64,000 nt of DNA, taken from assembly GCF_027595165.1 (NCBI RefSeq), contig NZ_CP097291.1:434001-498000 (forward strand), in the 5' to 3' direction. The translations under genes were made by a program, and so were the position numbers. This DNA comes from Providencia sp. PROV188 (lineage in GTDB: Bacteria > Pseudomonadota > Gammaproteobacteria > Enterobacterales > Enterobacteriaceae). The first letter of the stretch is position 1; every line of letters starts with the position of its first letter. Shown in pieces: positions 1 to 9,421 of the stretch. The notes beneath the pieces were generated by a model that saw only the letters and a program-made list of their open reading frames with translations, made no database searches and had not been told where the DNA came from.

Positions 1-930
1 AACACATTCCGTCGTGCGGATCAAATTCAGTGGGCGAATGGCATTGGTCCCGATAATAAAGAATATATTGATTTCTTTTTACCTATCGTCGCGGATGCAG
101 AGGCTGGCTTTGGTGGGGTTCTGAATGCGTTTGAATTGATGAAGCATATGATTGAAGCGGGCGCAGCGGCGGTGCACTTTGAGGATCAATTGGCGGCAGT
201 GAAAAAATGTGGCCATATGGGCGGGAAAGTCTTAGTTCCAACCCAAGAAGCAATTCAAAAATTAGTTGCAGCACGCTTAGCGGCGGATGTTTCAGGTGTT
301 CCTACTATCTTGGTTGCTAGAACGGATGCGGACGCTGCTGATTTACTAACATCAGATTGTGACCCTTATGATGAGCCATTTATCACTGGTGAGCGTACGA
401 CCGAAGGCTTCTTCCGTACCACGGCAGGGATAGAGCAAGCGATTAGCCGAGGCTTAGCTTATGCCCCTTATGCTGATTTAGTTTGGTGTGAAACCTCCAA
501 GCCAGATCTGGAAGCTGCGCGCCAATTTGCTGAGGCAATTCACGCTAAATTTCCAGGAAAATTACTGGCTTATAATTGTTCACCTTCATTTAATTGGAAG
601 AAAAATTTGGACGACAGCACCATTGCTCGTTTCCAACAAGAGTTGTCAGATATGGGCTATCGCTTCCAGTTTATTACCTTGGCGGGGATTCACAGCATGT
701 GGTTCAACATGTTTGACCTTGCCCACGCCTATGCGCAAGGCGAGGGAATGAAACACTATGTTGATAAAGTACAGGAATGTGAATTCGCCGCTATCAATAA
801 AGGCTATACCTTCTCTTCTCATCAGCAAGAAGTGGGAACTGGCTATTTTGATAAGGTGACAACGGTGATTCAAGGGGGGAGCTCTTCAGTCACGGCATTA
901 ACAGGTTCGACTGAAGAAGAGCAATTCTAA
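1..930 (+). CDS. aceA: Isocitrate lyase, 5'-truncated by window edge
   Basis: The frame is open from base 1 to the TAA at 928-930, so this is the C-terminal 309 residues of a protein usually about 434 aa long. It cleaves isocitrate to glyoxylate and succinate in the glyoxylate shunt, in the cytoplasm. The active-site loop [10 protein letters not shown] is seen near nt 202-231, followed by the conserved ARTDAD and WCETSKPD segments and [11 protein letters not shown]. It is followed by aceK, as in the aceBAK operon; aceB would lie upstream of the window. The repressor gene iclR is nearby at 8330-9160. An internal ATG at 136 is not the start, because conserved isocitrate-lyase sequence continues upstream of it. 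Confidence 0.97.
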   Translation, partial: NTFRRADQIQWANGIGPDNKEYIDFFLPIVADAEAGFGGVLNAFELMKHMIEAGAAAVHFEDQLAAVKKCGHMGGKVLVPTQEAIQKLVAARLAADVSGVPTILVARTDADAADLLTSDCDPYDEPFITGERTTEGFFRTTAGIEQAISRGLAYAPYADLVWCETSKPDLEAARQFAEAIHAKFPGKLLAYNCSPSFNWKKNLDDSTIARFQQELSDMGYRFQFITLAGIHSMWFNMFDLAHAYAQGEGMKHYVDKVQECEFAAINKGYTFSSHQQEVGTGYFDKVTTVIQGGSSSVTALTGSTEEEQF

Positions 931-999
931 TCGGGGAGAAATATACGGTTCCTATTGCTCGGTGTATGTGTGTTGACATAAGTGTATCTTTTGAGTTTT

Positions 1000-1024
1000 C
1001 AGGCACGCAAGTGCCTGTTTTTTA
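1000..1024 (+). terminator. Hairpin with T-run between aceA and aceK (attenuator-like)
   Basis: CAGGCAC (1000-1006) pairs with GTGCCTG (1011-1017) across a GCAA tetraloop and is followed by six T. This is a compact Rho-independent terminator form placed 15 nt before the aceK start. It probably lowers aceK expression relative to aceA while some transcripts read through. Confidence 0.75.
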
Positions 1025-1038
1025 TTGGGAGAGTGAAG

Positions 1039-2781
1039 ATGACCCTCGAAACTGAACAGATCATCGCTCAAACCATTTTGCAGGGCTTTGATGCGCAATA
1101 TGGGCGATTTCTTGAAATCACATCGGGTGCTCAAGAACGCTTTGAACGCGGGGATTGGCATGCCGTTCAACACGCGATGAAACAAAGGATAAAGCTGTAT
1201 GACCATCATGTGGGGCTTGTCGTTGCTCAGCTGCAATGTATGGGGCTAGTGCAATCGCTCAGTCCCTACAATTTGGCGAGGATCAAACAGGTCTATGCGA
1301 CATTGCTACCGGATTACCCACGTTTTGAAATTGCTGAAAGTTTTTTTAATTCAGTGTATTGCCGACTGTTTCAACATCGAGAGTTAACCCAAGAAAATCT
1401 GTTTATCTTTACTTCACAACCTGCTCGGCGCTTTTGCACCTTACCGAGGCCATTAGCTCGCGAATATAAGCTTAATGGGAACATGGAAACGGTATTTAAT
1501 GGGATCTTAAGCGGGTTGCCGATTCGCTTGGTGTGGCGAGATTTAGCCTTTGATATTGAATGTATTGTGGAAACACTAAGGCAGCGCTTCCCTGAGATTG
1601 TAGAGCAAAGTGCCCAATTACATGTGGCGAATGAGTTGTTTTACCGAAATAAAGCTGCATGGTTAGTTGGGAAGCTATATATCAATCATCAAGTTTACCC
1701 ATTCTTATTGCCTATTCACCATAATGAAGACGGCAAAATGTATGTAGATGCGTGTTTAACTGGCTTTGATGACGCAAGTATCGTGTTTGGCTTCGCTCGT
1801 TCCTACTTTATGGTGTACGCCCCGTTTCCCGCAGGGTTAGTTTTCTGGTTACGTGAAATTTTACCCAGTAAATCAATCGCTGAATTGTATATGGCGATTG
1901 GTTGTCAAAAGCATGGTAAAACAGAATATTACCGAGAATATTTGGCGTATTTAAACTTTTCACGAGAACAATTTACCCTTGCCCCCGGTGTGAAAGGGAT
2001 GGTGATGTTGGTGTTTACGGCGCCATCATTTGATCGAGTATTTAAGATTATTAAAGATAAATTTGCGCCACAAAAAGAGGTGACTAAAGCTCGAGTGCTT
2101 GAGTGTTATCAAATGGTCAAAGAGCACGACCGAGTGGGGCGCATGGCAGATACTCAAGAGTTTGAAAACTTTATTATTGAAAAGCGTTTTGTCAGTGATG
2201 AGCTAATGACCGAGTTACTGGCGGAGGCGCCGTCTCAGGTTGAAGATTTGGGGGATAAAATATTAATTCGTCATCTCTATATGGAACGTAAGATGATCCC
2301 GCTGAATATTTTCATGGATGAAGCATCGGATGAGCAGCTTTATCACGCGATAGAAGAATATGGTTGCGCCATCAAGCAGCTGGCTGCCGCCAATATTTTC
2401 CCGGGGGATATGCTATTTAAAAACTTTGGGGTAACACGCCATGGTCGGGTGGTATTTTATGATTATGATGAAATTTGCTATATGACCGAGGTGAATTTCC
2501 GCCATATCCCTGAGCCGCTCTACCCTGAACAAGAGCTCTCAGGCGAACCTTGGTACAGTGTGCGAGAGCAAGATGTTTTCCCCGAAGAGTTTGCGCAATT
2601 CTTATGCCAAGATCCGAAAGTCAGGGACTATTTGCAGATGCATCATCAAGATTTATTTAGCGCGGATTATTGGCAAAAACTGCAAAAACGCATTTTGGAT
2701 GGGTATGTCGAAGATGTGTTTGCTTACTCGGAAGATCAGCGCTTTTGTCGTCGATTTTTTCGCACTATCTCTACGGTTTAG
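1039..2781 (+). CDS. aceK: Isocitrate dehydrogenase kinase/phosphatase
   Basis: AceK phosphorylates and dephosphorylates isocitrate dehydrogenase, setting the split between the TCA cycle and the glyoxylate shunt. The protein is 580 aa, matching the usual family length of about 578. The ATG at 1039 (MTLETEQI) is chosen over the in-frame start at 982 because a GGGAGAG ribosome site sits just before it and the longer form would add 19 residues lying across the upstream hairpin. The ATP-binding kinase-like region and the conserved [20 protein letters not shown] and [11 protein letters not shown] segments are visible in the C-terminal third. It is third in the aceBAK order and is separated from aceA by a strong hairpin. 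Confidence 0.97.
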   Translation: MTLETEQIIAQTILQGFDAQYGRFLEITSGAQERFERGDWHAVQHAMKQRIKLYDHHVGLVVAQLQCMGLVQSLSPYNLARIKQVYATLLPDYPRFEIAESFFNSVYCRLFQHRELTQENLFIFTSQPARRFCTLPRPLAREYKLNGNMETVFNGILSGLPIRLVWRDLAFDIECIVETLRQRFPEIVEQSAQLHVANELFYRNKAAWLVGKLYINHQVYPFLLPIHHNEDGKMYVDACLTGFDDASIVFGFARSYFMVYAPFPAGLVFWLREILPSKSIAELYMAIGCQKHGKTEYYREYLAYLNFSREQFTLAPGVKGMVMLVFTAPSFDRVFKIIKDKFAPQKEVTKARVLECYQMVKEHDRVGRMADTQEFENFIIEKRFVSDELMTELLAEAPSQVEDLGDKILIRHLYMERKMIPLNIFMDEASDEQLYHAIEEYGCAIKQLAAANIFPGDMLFKNFGVTRHGRVVFYDYDEICYMTEVNFRHIPEPLYPEQELSGEPWYSVREQDVFPEEFAQFLCQDPKVRDYLQMHHQDLFSADYWQKLQKRILDGYVEDVFAYSEDQRFCRRFFRTISTV

Positions 2782-2789
2782 TTGATTAA

Positions 2790-2810
2790 AAGTGGGTCAA
2801 TGACCCACTT
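2790..2810. terminator. Terminator hairpin between convergent aceK and eda
   Basis: AAGTGGGTCA (2790-2799) pairs with TGACCCACTT (2801-2810). Read on the minus strand the stem is followed by TTTTAA, so it fits best as the eda transcript terminator; it may also stop aceK. Confidence 0.6.
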
Positions 2811-2823
2811 CATGACTTAACAA

Positions 2824-3462
2824 TTACAGAGCACCTTGCACTGCTTGTTGTGCTAATTCGGTGATTTTATCGTAGTTGCCATTTTCCAGAGCATCTTCAG
2901 GTACCAACCATGAGCCGCCAATACATAACACGCTGTCTAGCGCGAGATAATCACGGTAATTGGCGAGGGAGATCCCGCCAGTTGGGCAGAAGCGAACTTG
3001 AGAGAAAGGTCCTGCAATTGCTTTGAGCGCTTTCACGCCACCATTGGCTTCGGCTGGGAAGAATTTGAATTCTTTAAGCCCATAGTTCATGCCCGCCATT
3101 AATTCAGATACAGTGGAAATCCCAGGAATTAATGGAATACTGCCTTGATTTGCAGCCGCTAATAACTCGTCCGTTAAACCGGGACTGATAGCAAATTGCG
3201 CACCCGCTTGTGTCACTTCTGCTAGCTGTTTTGCATTGATGACAGTACCAGCGCCGACAATCGCTTCAGGGACTTCTTCAGCAATCAGTCGGATAGCTTC
3301 GATAGCGCATTCTGTTCTCAACGTGACTTCCAATACTTTGATACCGCCTTTGAGTAAGGCTTTTGCTAAAGGAACGGCTTGCTCGAGTTTTTTGATCACA
3401 ATGACAGGAACAACAGGACCTTGTTTTAGAACATCTTCAGCGGTCATTTTCCAATTATTCAT
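2824..3462 (-). CDS. eda: KDPG/KHG aldolase (Entner-Doudoroff)
   Basis: Cleaves 2-keto-3-deoxy-6-phosphogluconate to pyruvate and glyceraldehyde-3-phosphate, the second step of the Entner-Doudoroff pathway. The protein is 212 aa (E. coli form 213). The Schiff-base lysine motif FKFFPAE is present, as are the catalytic-glutamate segment EVTLRT and the phosphate-binding FCPTGGI. The ATG at 3462 ([10 protein letters not shown]) is preferred over an upstream in-frame start at 3510: AGGA lies just before it and the longer form would overlap edd. It lies 25 nt downstream of edd and is surely cotranscribed with it from the promoter beyond 5338. Confidence 0.96.
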   Translation of the reverse strand: MNNWKMTAEDVLKQGPVVPVIVIKKLEQAVPLAKALLKGGIKVLEVTLRTECAIEAIRLIAEEVPEAIVGAGTVINAKQLAEVTQAGAQFAISPGLTDELLAAANQGSIPLIPGISTVSELMAGMNYGLKEFKFFPAEANGGVKALKAIAGPFSQVRFCPTGGISLANYRDYLALDSVLCIGGSWLVPEDALENGNYDKITELAQQAVQGAL

Positions 3463-3487
3463 AATAAATCCTATTAAGCGGTATAAA

Positions 3488-5338
3488 TTAAAAATTAATG
3501 CTGCAAGCACCTTCTTCGGCGCCAGATAAATGTTGTCTTAATGCACCAAACAGCTCTCGACCACAACCCACTCGTTCTGCACTCAGGTCAGCTTGATAAG
3601 GTTGACGAGCAGATAAAATTTGTTCGTCCACGAGAAGCTCAATCTCTCCCGTTAATGCATTAACGCGAATTAAATCACCATCTTGGACTTTTGCAAGTAA
3701 GCCGCCATTGTAAGCTTCTGGCGTGACATGAATAGCGGAAGGCACTTTACCCGATGCTCCCGACAACCGTCCGTCAGTGACTAACGCTACTTTATAGCCT
3801 TTGTCCAATAATACCCCGAGTGGTGGCATTAATTTATGTAATTCAGGCATGCCATTCGCAGATGGTCCTTGGAAACGAACCACAATGACGCAGTCTCTGT
3901 CTAATTCACCAGCTTCAAAACGTGGTGCAATATCATTTTGATTATTGAACACGATGGCTGGGGCTTCAATCACTTGGTTTTCAACGGGTACGGCTGAGGT
4001 TTTCATCACAGCGCGACCGAGATTTCCAGACAGTAGTTTAGTCCCACCATGATGGGAGAAAGGATGATCAATATCAGCAATCACTTCAAGATCATAAGAA
4101 TTTTTTGCCCCTTCACGCCAAGATAATTGACCGTTGTCCAACCAAGGTTCGAGGGTATAGCGTGATAGCCCAAATCCGGCAACGGTGTGAACGTCATCAT
4201 GGAGTAAACCTTTAGCAAGGAGCTGGCGGATCAACAATTGAACGCCACCGGCCGCTTGGAATTGGTTAATATCGGCTTGGCCATTTGGATAAATACGGCA
4301 AATCAGCGGAACGACAGCAGAAAGATCAGAGAAATCATCCCAATTGATAATGATGCCAGCAGCACGTGCAATCGCCACCAGATGCATGGTGAGGTTGGTG
4401 GATCCCCCTGTTGCCAGAAGCGCTACAATACCATTCACAATGACTTTTTCATCAACCAGTTTACCAATCGGTAAATAATTTCCTGATTGCTCAGTAAGAC
4501 GTGTAATTTGGCGAGCTGCAGCATGAGTAAGTTCATCACGTAATGGGGAATCAGGCGGAACAAAGGAAGAGCCAGGTAAATGTAGTCCCATCACTTCCAT
4601 CACCATTTGGTTAGAGTTTGCAGTGCCGTAAAATGTGCAGGTACCAATGCTGTGATAGGACGCGGCTTCAGCATCAAGTAATGCATTACGATCCACTTTT
4701 CCTTCAACATATAGCTGACGAATTCTCACTTTTTCTTTGTTGGGCAAGCCTGTGCTCATAGGACCTGCGGGGACAAAAACGGCGGGTAGATGCCCAAAAG
4801 AGAGCGCGCCCATCATCAGCCCTGGAACAATTTTGTCGCAGATCCCTAAATAGAGCGCACCATCGAACATATTGTGGGAAAGGCCGATGGCAGTGGACAT
4901 CGCGATAACATCACGGCTCAGTAATGAGAGCTCCATACCATCTTGTCCTTGGGTAACGCCATCACACATGGCAGGAACACCAGCGGCTACTTGCCCAATG
5001 GCGCCATTTTCAAGTAATGCTTGTTTCAGCTGGTCAGGGTAGCGGTCATAGGGGCGATGGGCGGAAAGCATGTCGTTATAGGAGTTAATGATAGCGATAT
5101 CGGAACGGGTCATGCTTTTGAGTATGCTTTTTTCTTCGCTTTGGCAGGCGGCAAAACCATGAGCCAGATTCCCACACGCTAATTCAGCGCGATGCACAGT
5201 ACTGCTACGAGCCTGTTCAATTTTTTCGAGATAGGCTTTTCGAGTCTCTTTAGAACGCTCGATGATACGTTGGGTGATCTGTAAAATGTGGTCATTGACC
5301 TTCGTTGAAGGCGTGACGTCAGAAATATTTTTGCTCAT
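3488..5338 (-). CDS. edd: Phosphogluconate dehydratase
   Basis: Converts 6-phosphogluconate to KDPG, the first dedicated Entner-Doudoroff step, using an iron-sulfur cluster of the IlvD/Edd family. The protein is 616 aa, slightly longer than the E. coli 603. Visible family motifs include [36 protein letters not shown] and GGSTNLTMH. The start at 5338 (MSKNIS) follows a GGAG site; an in-frame start seven codons upstream lacks one. A perfect ATGTTACCGGTAACAT palindrome 34 nt upstream of the start suggests GntR control. A weak CRP-like TGTGA-N6-TCAAG also occurs at 5442-5457. E. coli edd-eda lies beside zwf, so this placement inside the ace-iclR-metH region is unlike E. coli. Confidence 0.96.
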   Translation of the reverse strand: MSKNISDVTPSTKVNDHILQITQRIIERSKETRKAYLEKIEQARSSTVHRAELACGNLAHGFAACQSEEKSILKSMTRSDIAIINSYNDMLSAHRPYDRYPDQLKQALLENGAIGQVAAGVPAMCDGVTQGQDGMELSLLSRDVIAMSTAIGLSHNMFDGALYLGICDKIVPGLMMGALSFGHLPAVFVPAGPMSTGLPNKEKVRIRQLYVEGKVDRNALLDAEAASYHSIGTCTFYGTANSNQMVMEVMGLHLPGSSFVPPDSPLRDELTHAAARQITRLTEQSGNYLPIGKLVDEKVIVNGIVALLATGGSTNLTMHLVAIARAAGIIINWDDFSDLSAVVPLICRIYPNGQADINQFQAAGGVQLLIRQLLAKGLLHDDVHTVAGFGLSRYTLEPWLDNGQLSWREGAKNSYDLEVIADIDHPFSHHGGTKLLSGNLGRAVMKTSAVPVENQVIEAPAIVFNNQNDIAPRFEAGELDRDCVIVVRFQGPSANGMPELHKLMPPLGVLLDKGYKVALVTDGRLSGASGKVPSAIHVTPEAYNGGLLAKVQDGDLIRVNALTGEIELLVDEQILSARQPYQADLSAERVGCGRELFGALRQHLSGAEEGACSINF

Positions 5339-5371
5339 GATAATGGCTCCATTATACAAACAGTATTCTTT

Positions 5372-5387
5372 ATGTTACCGGTAACAT
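5372..5387. promoter_or_regulatory. GntR-type operator of edd-eda
   Basis: A perfect 16-bp palindrome, ATGTTACCGGTAACAT, lies between edd and its divergent neighbour. It matches the GntR (LacI-family) operator form ATGTTA-N4-TAACAT. The same 14-bp core recurs upstream of gntK at 43176-43189, and gntR itself is at 42065-43060. Confidence 0.8.
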
Positions 5388-5572
5388 TGTTCAATGAAAA
5401 AACAATTGTTGCAATGATAAAAATGAAGATTTCGACATATATGTGATCTGAATCAAGAGGAGGATCGGAGAGAAATTGGGAGTAATCGTGACCATTTCAG
5501 CCTAACAGAATGATAAATAATAACTATAATGAGTTAGTCGATGGCATTGAGATAAAAATCAAGTAGGGAAAT

Positions 5573-6367
5573 ATGGCTGGGTTGAAAAAACGTAATCCGC
5601 TTGGGTGGCTGTTAGGTATTTTTTGGTTGTGCTCAAGCAGCGTTCAAGCGACAGAAGTGCCTGAAGTGGTCTTAACCACTGGATCTTACGGCGTTTTAGA
5701 GAAGGTGATTTCAGCCAGCCAAGGTAGTTCTGCGGAGCAAAAAATGGCGAATGCCACTGCTATTTTGTTGGGCACCCCGTACAACAATCGCACTTTAAAT
5801 ATGGATGCATTCTCTGCTGAACGGTTAATCATTGATTTAAAAGCCGTTGATTGCATGACATTTATTGAGTATAGCGAAGCCTTTAAACATGCGGATGATG
5901 CTGAACAATTTGCCTCATATTTAGAAAAAGTACGTTATGTCGATGCAAAAGTCGCATTTAATCAACGTCGTCATTTCTTTTCTGATTGGGCGGAAGGGGA
6001 GCATAAAGTTGTCTCTGATATAACGGCTCAATTAAGCCCCCATACGGTTTTTGTTAATAAACAACTTAATAAAAAAAGTAACGGTGACCCTATTATTGCT
6101 ACGGTTAAAATAACACCAAGAGTGATTAGTTATGTCCCAACTCGATTTATTGATAGAGCACTACTGAAGCAGTTAAAAACAGGGGATTACATTGGTATTT
6201 ATTCCTCAGCATCAGGATTGGATGTTACCCATGTGGGGGTTGTGATTCGAGAAGGGGAAAAGGTGCTATTTCGCCATGCTTCTTCACAACGAAAAAATTT
6301 ACGGGTAATGGATGTCGAGCTATTTTCGTATCTTCAAGGAAAAAGTGGAATTATGGTATTTAGATAA
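5573..6367 (+). CDS. Exported DUF1460-family (NlpC/P60-like amidase) protein
   Basis: A 264-aa protein with an N-terminal signal peptide (hydrophobic residues about 11-24, likely cleavage after VQA at 26), so periplasmic or secreted. The body resembles DUF1460 proteins, which have an NlpC/P60-like fold and are thought to act as cysteine amidases on muropeptides. The candidate catalytic Cys94 lies in VDCMTFIEY, with His220 in DVTHVGVV and a following HASSQ. A GTAGGGAA site precedes the ATG. It stands alone: edd is divergent, and an XRE regulator and amidase gene follow after AT-rich gaps. Substrate and role are inferred from the family only. Confidence 0.75.
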   Translation: MAGLKKRNPLGWLLGIFWLCSSSVQATEVPEVVLTTGSYGVLEKVISASQGSSAEQKMANATAILLGTPYNNRTLNMDAFSAERLIIDLKAVDCMTFIEYSEAFKHADDAEQFASYLEKVRYVDAKVAFNQRRHFFSDWAEGEHKVVSDITAQLSPHTVFVNKQLNKKSNGDPIIATVKITPRVISYVPTRFIDRALLKQLKTGDYIGIYSSASGLDVTHVGVVIREGEKVLFRHASSQRKNLRVMDVELFSYLQGKSGIMVFR

Positions 6368-6778
6368 AGTCGGTTTTAAAGTTAAGCTATCTAATTACCT
6401 ATTTTTTAATGTTAATTACGCCCGTCTTATTTTAAATAAATTTTAATTTTTAAAATAAACTTAAATCGTAAGTACAAGTGATTTTTAGTTACTAATCATT
6501 GCCATAACCGTGTAAATTGTAAGACATTATTAAATTAGAGATGTTTTAATAATAGTTTCACATGGTTAAAACAACTACTGATATTAAAAAAATATTTTAT
6601 AAAGCAATGAATTACAACCCAGAGTAGTAAAGATTAAAAATTAAAATCATAATGACACCTTAAATTCCTATCAATAATAGTTAATTCGATTGTTTTTATC
6701 TATTTTAAAAAAAATAGATTGTTTTTATAATGCCCATTAATGTTTGATTAGATTCTTTATATTGAGGTGAGCGTGTAC
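6368..6778. other. AT-rich intergenic stretch
   Basis: No coding potential was seen. The only structured points are an AT-only 9-bp inverted repeat (6526-6534 with 6545-6553) and the promoter-proximal 12-bp direct repeats at 6688-6728, listed separately. The base composition fits accessory or H-NS-bound DNA. Confidence 0.5.
6688..6728 (+). repeat. Pair of 12-bp direct repeats in XRE-gene promoter
   Basis: GATTGTTTTTAT occurs at 6688-6699 and again at 6717-6728, 29 bp apart start to start. The second copy runs into a TATAAT -10-like hexamer (6726-6731). Two direct sites nearly three helical turns apart just before a small regulator gene suggest autoregulation. Confidence 0.55.
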
Positions 6779-7057
6779 ATGTCAGAAAAACAAAATATTT
6801 ATGCTTTGCTTGGCAATCATCTTCGTAAAGCTAGGGTACGTAAAGGGTTATCAGGACAGGAGTTGGCGGCTATTATTCAGCTTAGCCAGCAGCAGGTATC
6901 TCGATATGAATTGGGTGTTAACAAGCTAAGTTTAGATAAATTAATCGAGATTGCTATTTTACTTGAAATTGATATTCATGAAATTACCACTATGATTGCA
7001 CGTCAGTTTGAGAAAGAGAGGATTAATTCAAGTGAGCTAGCGTTAGCGAGTTTTTAA
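6779..7057 (+). CDS. XRE-family HTH regulator, MrpJ-like
   Basis: A 92-aa DNA-binding protein that is almost entirely a helix-turn-helix domain: NHLRKARVRKGLSGQELA, then SQQQVSRYELGVN as turn and recognition helix, then a C-terminal tail. The SQQQ-x-SRYE stretch is typical of MrpJ-type regulators, which in Proteus mirabilis are encoded at the end of fimbrial operons and reduce motility. The ATG at 6779 is preferred to the GTG at 6767, because GAGGTGA (6764-6770) lies 8 nt before the ATG. Here it is an orphan, about 20 kb from the fimbrial operon at 26781. The regulated targets are unknown. Confidence 0.8.
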   Translation: MSEKQNIYALLGNHLRKARVRKGLSGQELAAIIQLSQQQVSRYELGVNKLSLDKLIEIAILLEIDIHEITTMIARQFEKERINSSELALASF

Positions 7058-7385
7058 TTTATTTTATCTTATCTTGAAATCTTATAGATTAATAAAACTA
7101 CAATGATTAAATGATTTTAATTATTAATGCTATCTTTAACGTATTAATTAAATTTCATAAATCTGATGATTCTGCTTTTAAATGATAAAAGCAGATAACG
7201 ATTAAATTCAATTAGATTATTTTTATAAAAGTATTCATATTTTGTTTTTTTGATTCATTTAATTTACGCTTTTTTTAATGTTTGTTCATATTTAAGACGA
7301 TTCTTTGGACAAAGTTCTCATGGTTTTATCGAGGTCGGTGTGCTTAAATGTGCGACAATTCAACATGGAAAAAGGGCAGTTTTAA
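7058..7385. other. AT-rich intergenic stretch
   Basis: This stretch of 328 bases between the XRE gene and the amidase gene has no convincing gene, RNA or hairpin. A promoter for the downstream lipoprotein gene must lie here, but no strong match was picked out. Confidence 0.4.
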
Positions 7386-8273
7386 ATGGCTAGGGCAATA
7401 TGGATATTTGTCATATTCCTACTTGTCGGTTGTTCAACGACACCTTCAAAAACGGGTTACTATCTCGATCAGAGTTACCCGTCACAGAATACCAGCGAGC
7501 GTATTCAATTTATTGTTCTGCATTACACTGTTTCTGATGATGCCCACTCAATTAAAATATTAACGAAAGGAAAGGTGAGTTCCCATTACCTCATTCCTAG
7601 TCAACCTGCACAAAAAAATGGTCAGCCTGTCATTTTACAACTTGTTCCTGAGCGCTTGAAAGCGTGGCATGCAGGGGATAGCCGTTGGCAATATCATCAC
7701 GGGCTTAATGATAGCTCGATTGGTATTGAAATCGTTAATGAAGGTTTGGTGAGAAAAAATGGTCAAGATATCTGGCCGCCTTTTAATGACTCGCAGATAG
7801 ATGCGTTGATCCCGCTATTGAAAGACATTATGCAACGTTATGACATTCCTCCAGAAAATGTCATTGGCCATAGTGATATCGCCCCGCTGCGTAAACAAGA
7901 TCCGGGTCGTGCATTCCCGTGGCAATCATTAGCGCTGCATGGGATTGGCGCTTGGCCAGACCCTCAAACCGTTAATAAGTATTTAGCAGGGCGGCAGATT
8001 AATGCATCTGTCAGTGTGTTAAACCTACAAAAAGCATTGAAATTTTATGGCTATGCAGGGATCCCACTGACAGGAAAATTAGATAAAGAAACGAAACAGA
8101 CGTTACGTGCATTCCAAATGCATTATCGTCCACGGGATATTGATGGGCGGGCAGATGCAGAAACGGAAGCTATCGCTTTAGCCTTGATTGAAAAATATCG
8201 CAATATGCCGAAGTTCAAACAATCTTTGAAATCGAATAAATCGGAAAGTGCGTCCAATCAACAGGGTGATTAG
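7386..8273 (+). CDS. amiD: N-acetylmuramoyl-L-alanine amidase lipoprotein, AmiD-like
   Basis: A 295-aa outer-membrane lipoprotein that would cut the amide bond between N-acetylmuramic acid and L-alanine in murein or anhydro-muropeptides. The lipobox LVGC ends at Cys16. The Amidase_2 domain (about 38-180) shows the first zinc ligand in VLHYT (His46), the SIGIEIVNEG strand, and GHSDIAPLRKQDPG carrying the second His and the Asp ligand. A C-terminal PG_binding_1-type domain (about 208-270) contains LQKALKFYGY and AFQMHYRP. The ATG follows AAAGGGCAG. It stands as a single gene before a convergent iclR. Confidence 0.9.
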   Translation: MARAIWIFVIFLLVGCSTTPSKTGYYLDQSYPSQNTSERIQFIVLHYTVSDDAHSIKILTKGKVSSHYLIPSQPAQKNGQPVILQLVPERLKAWHAGDSRWQYHHGLNDSSIGIEIVNEGLVRKNGQDIWPPFNDSQIDALIPLLKDIMQRYDIPPENVIGHSDIAPLRKQDPGRAFPWQSLALHGIGAWPDPQTVNKYLAGRQINASVSVLNLQKALKFYGYAGIPLTGKLDKETKQTLRAFQMHYRPRDIDGRADAETEAIALALIEKYRNMPKFKQSLKSNKSESASNQQGD

Positions 8274-8329
8274 CCCGCCAGTAACATGATTAATTGAAGA
8301 AGTGCGGGGAGATCCCGCACTTTTGCTTG

Positions 8330-9160
8330 CTAGCGATTAGCGCCATATTCATGGCTGATTTCTTTAGCGGCTTTGATCACCATCGCTCCCAGCTCTGTTA
8401 CCCGATCATCGGTGATCCGCGAAAGTGGTCCAGAAATTGAGATCGCGGCAAATGCCTCTTTATGCTCATCATAAATACAGGCACCAATACATCTTAACCC
8501 CAGCGCATGCTCTTCATCATCATAAGAAAATCCTTGTTTTTTAGCTTGTTGCAGATTTTCTTTCAATGCTGATGGATTAGTTAATGTATGCGGTGTATAG
8601 GCATGTAAGCCTTTTTTGCCCAGTAATGGAATTAGCTGCTCTTCAGGCAAATTGGCAATAAACGCTTTTCCTGCACCCGATGCATGTAATGGCAGCTTTC
8701 CGCCAATTGGGGCAGACATGCGCATTAACGCATTACATTGCACCTGGTCAACAATCACAGCGTCATATTCTGTGTGATCCAAAATCGCTAAATTGACGGT
8801 TTCGCCAGATTCTTCCATCAAACGGCGTAATATTGGATGGACAAGGGCTAATAAATTACGACTTTCAAGGAAGCTACTGCCGATGATAAAGGCATGAGAA
8901 GCGATGACCCACAACCCAAGATCCCCTGTCTGGCGCACAAAACCGTGCTGTTCGAGGGTCATTAATAAGCGGTGAGTCGTGGAATTAGGTAAACCAGCTT
9001 GAAGGGCTAAATCGGTGAGGGCGATCCCCCCAGTTGATTCAGAAATGTATTCCAAAAGCGTCAGTCCACGGCTTAAGGATTGAACTTGTCCGGCAGCCGT
9101 AGCGCCACTCGCAGGTCCTTTTGCCTTCTTTATTTTTTTAGTAATGGGTGTAGCCGCCAT
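8330..9160 (-). CDS. iclR: Transcriptional repressor of the glyoxylate shunt
   Basis: A 276-aa IclR-family regulator (E. coli form 274 aa) that represses aceBAK. The N-terminal winged helix includes LSRGLTLLEYI and GLPNSTTHRLLMTLEQHGF. The C-terminal effector domain keeps GGKLPLHASGAGKAF, DDEEHALGLRC and the near-invariant AAISISGP-x-SRITDDRV. The ATG at 9160 is chosen over the TTG one codon upstream because CAGGAGACA lies 7-8 nt before it. It is divergent from metH. Inverted repeats in the shared upstream region (9181-9225) could be its autoregulatory operator. Confidence 0.96.
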   Translation of the reverse strand: MAATPITKKIKKAKGPASGATAAGQVQSLSRGLTLLEYISESTGGIALTDLALQAGLPNSTTHRLLMTLEQHGFVRQTGDLGLWVIASHAFIIGSSFLESRNLLALVHPILRRLMEESGETVNLAILDHTEYDAVIVDQVQCNALMRMSAPIGGKLPLHASGAGKAFIANLPEEQLIPLLGKKGLHAYTPHTLTNPSALKENLQQAKKQGFSYDDEEHALGLRCIGACIYDEHKEAFAAISISGPLSRITDDRVTELGAMVIKAAKEISHEYGANR

Positions 9161-9180
9161 CAAGTGTCTCCTGACAGGAA

Positions 9181-9225
9181 TGAGTATTCGTTTCTATTAT
9201 GAATGATTTCATTCAAAAATACTCA
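9181..9225. promoter_or_regulatory. Inverted repeats in iclR-metH intergenic region
   Basis: TGAGTATT (9181-9188) is repeated inverted as AATACTCA (9218-9225). Inside lies GAATGA-TT-TCATTC (9201-9214). The inner element resembles an IclR site (GAAAT-N-ATTTC core) and also contains MetR-like TGAA/TTCA half-sites, though with non-standard spacing. It is a plausible operator for iclR, metH or both. Confidence 0.45.
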
Positions 9226-9421
9226 TCGGATCAGCAAAAAGTCGATCTTTGGCAACCTGAAAAACTCTCATCATAACGACGAATTTTCTCTTCTGAAGTT
9301 ATGGTAGGATGTGATTCATACAAATTTAGTTTAGTTTCAATTCATTGACGATTTAGCTGTGCGAAGTCACAGCATGGGGCAGATTAAGCCGAGGGATTAT
9401 CATTTTCAGGAGGACAGTGCA

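Noticed and set aside
9258..9270. MetR site upstream of metH (TGAA-AAACT-CTCA)
   Set aside because: The right half-site matches poorly; it is not distinguishable from chance.
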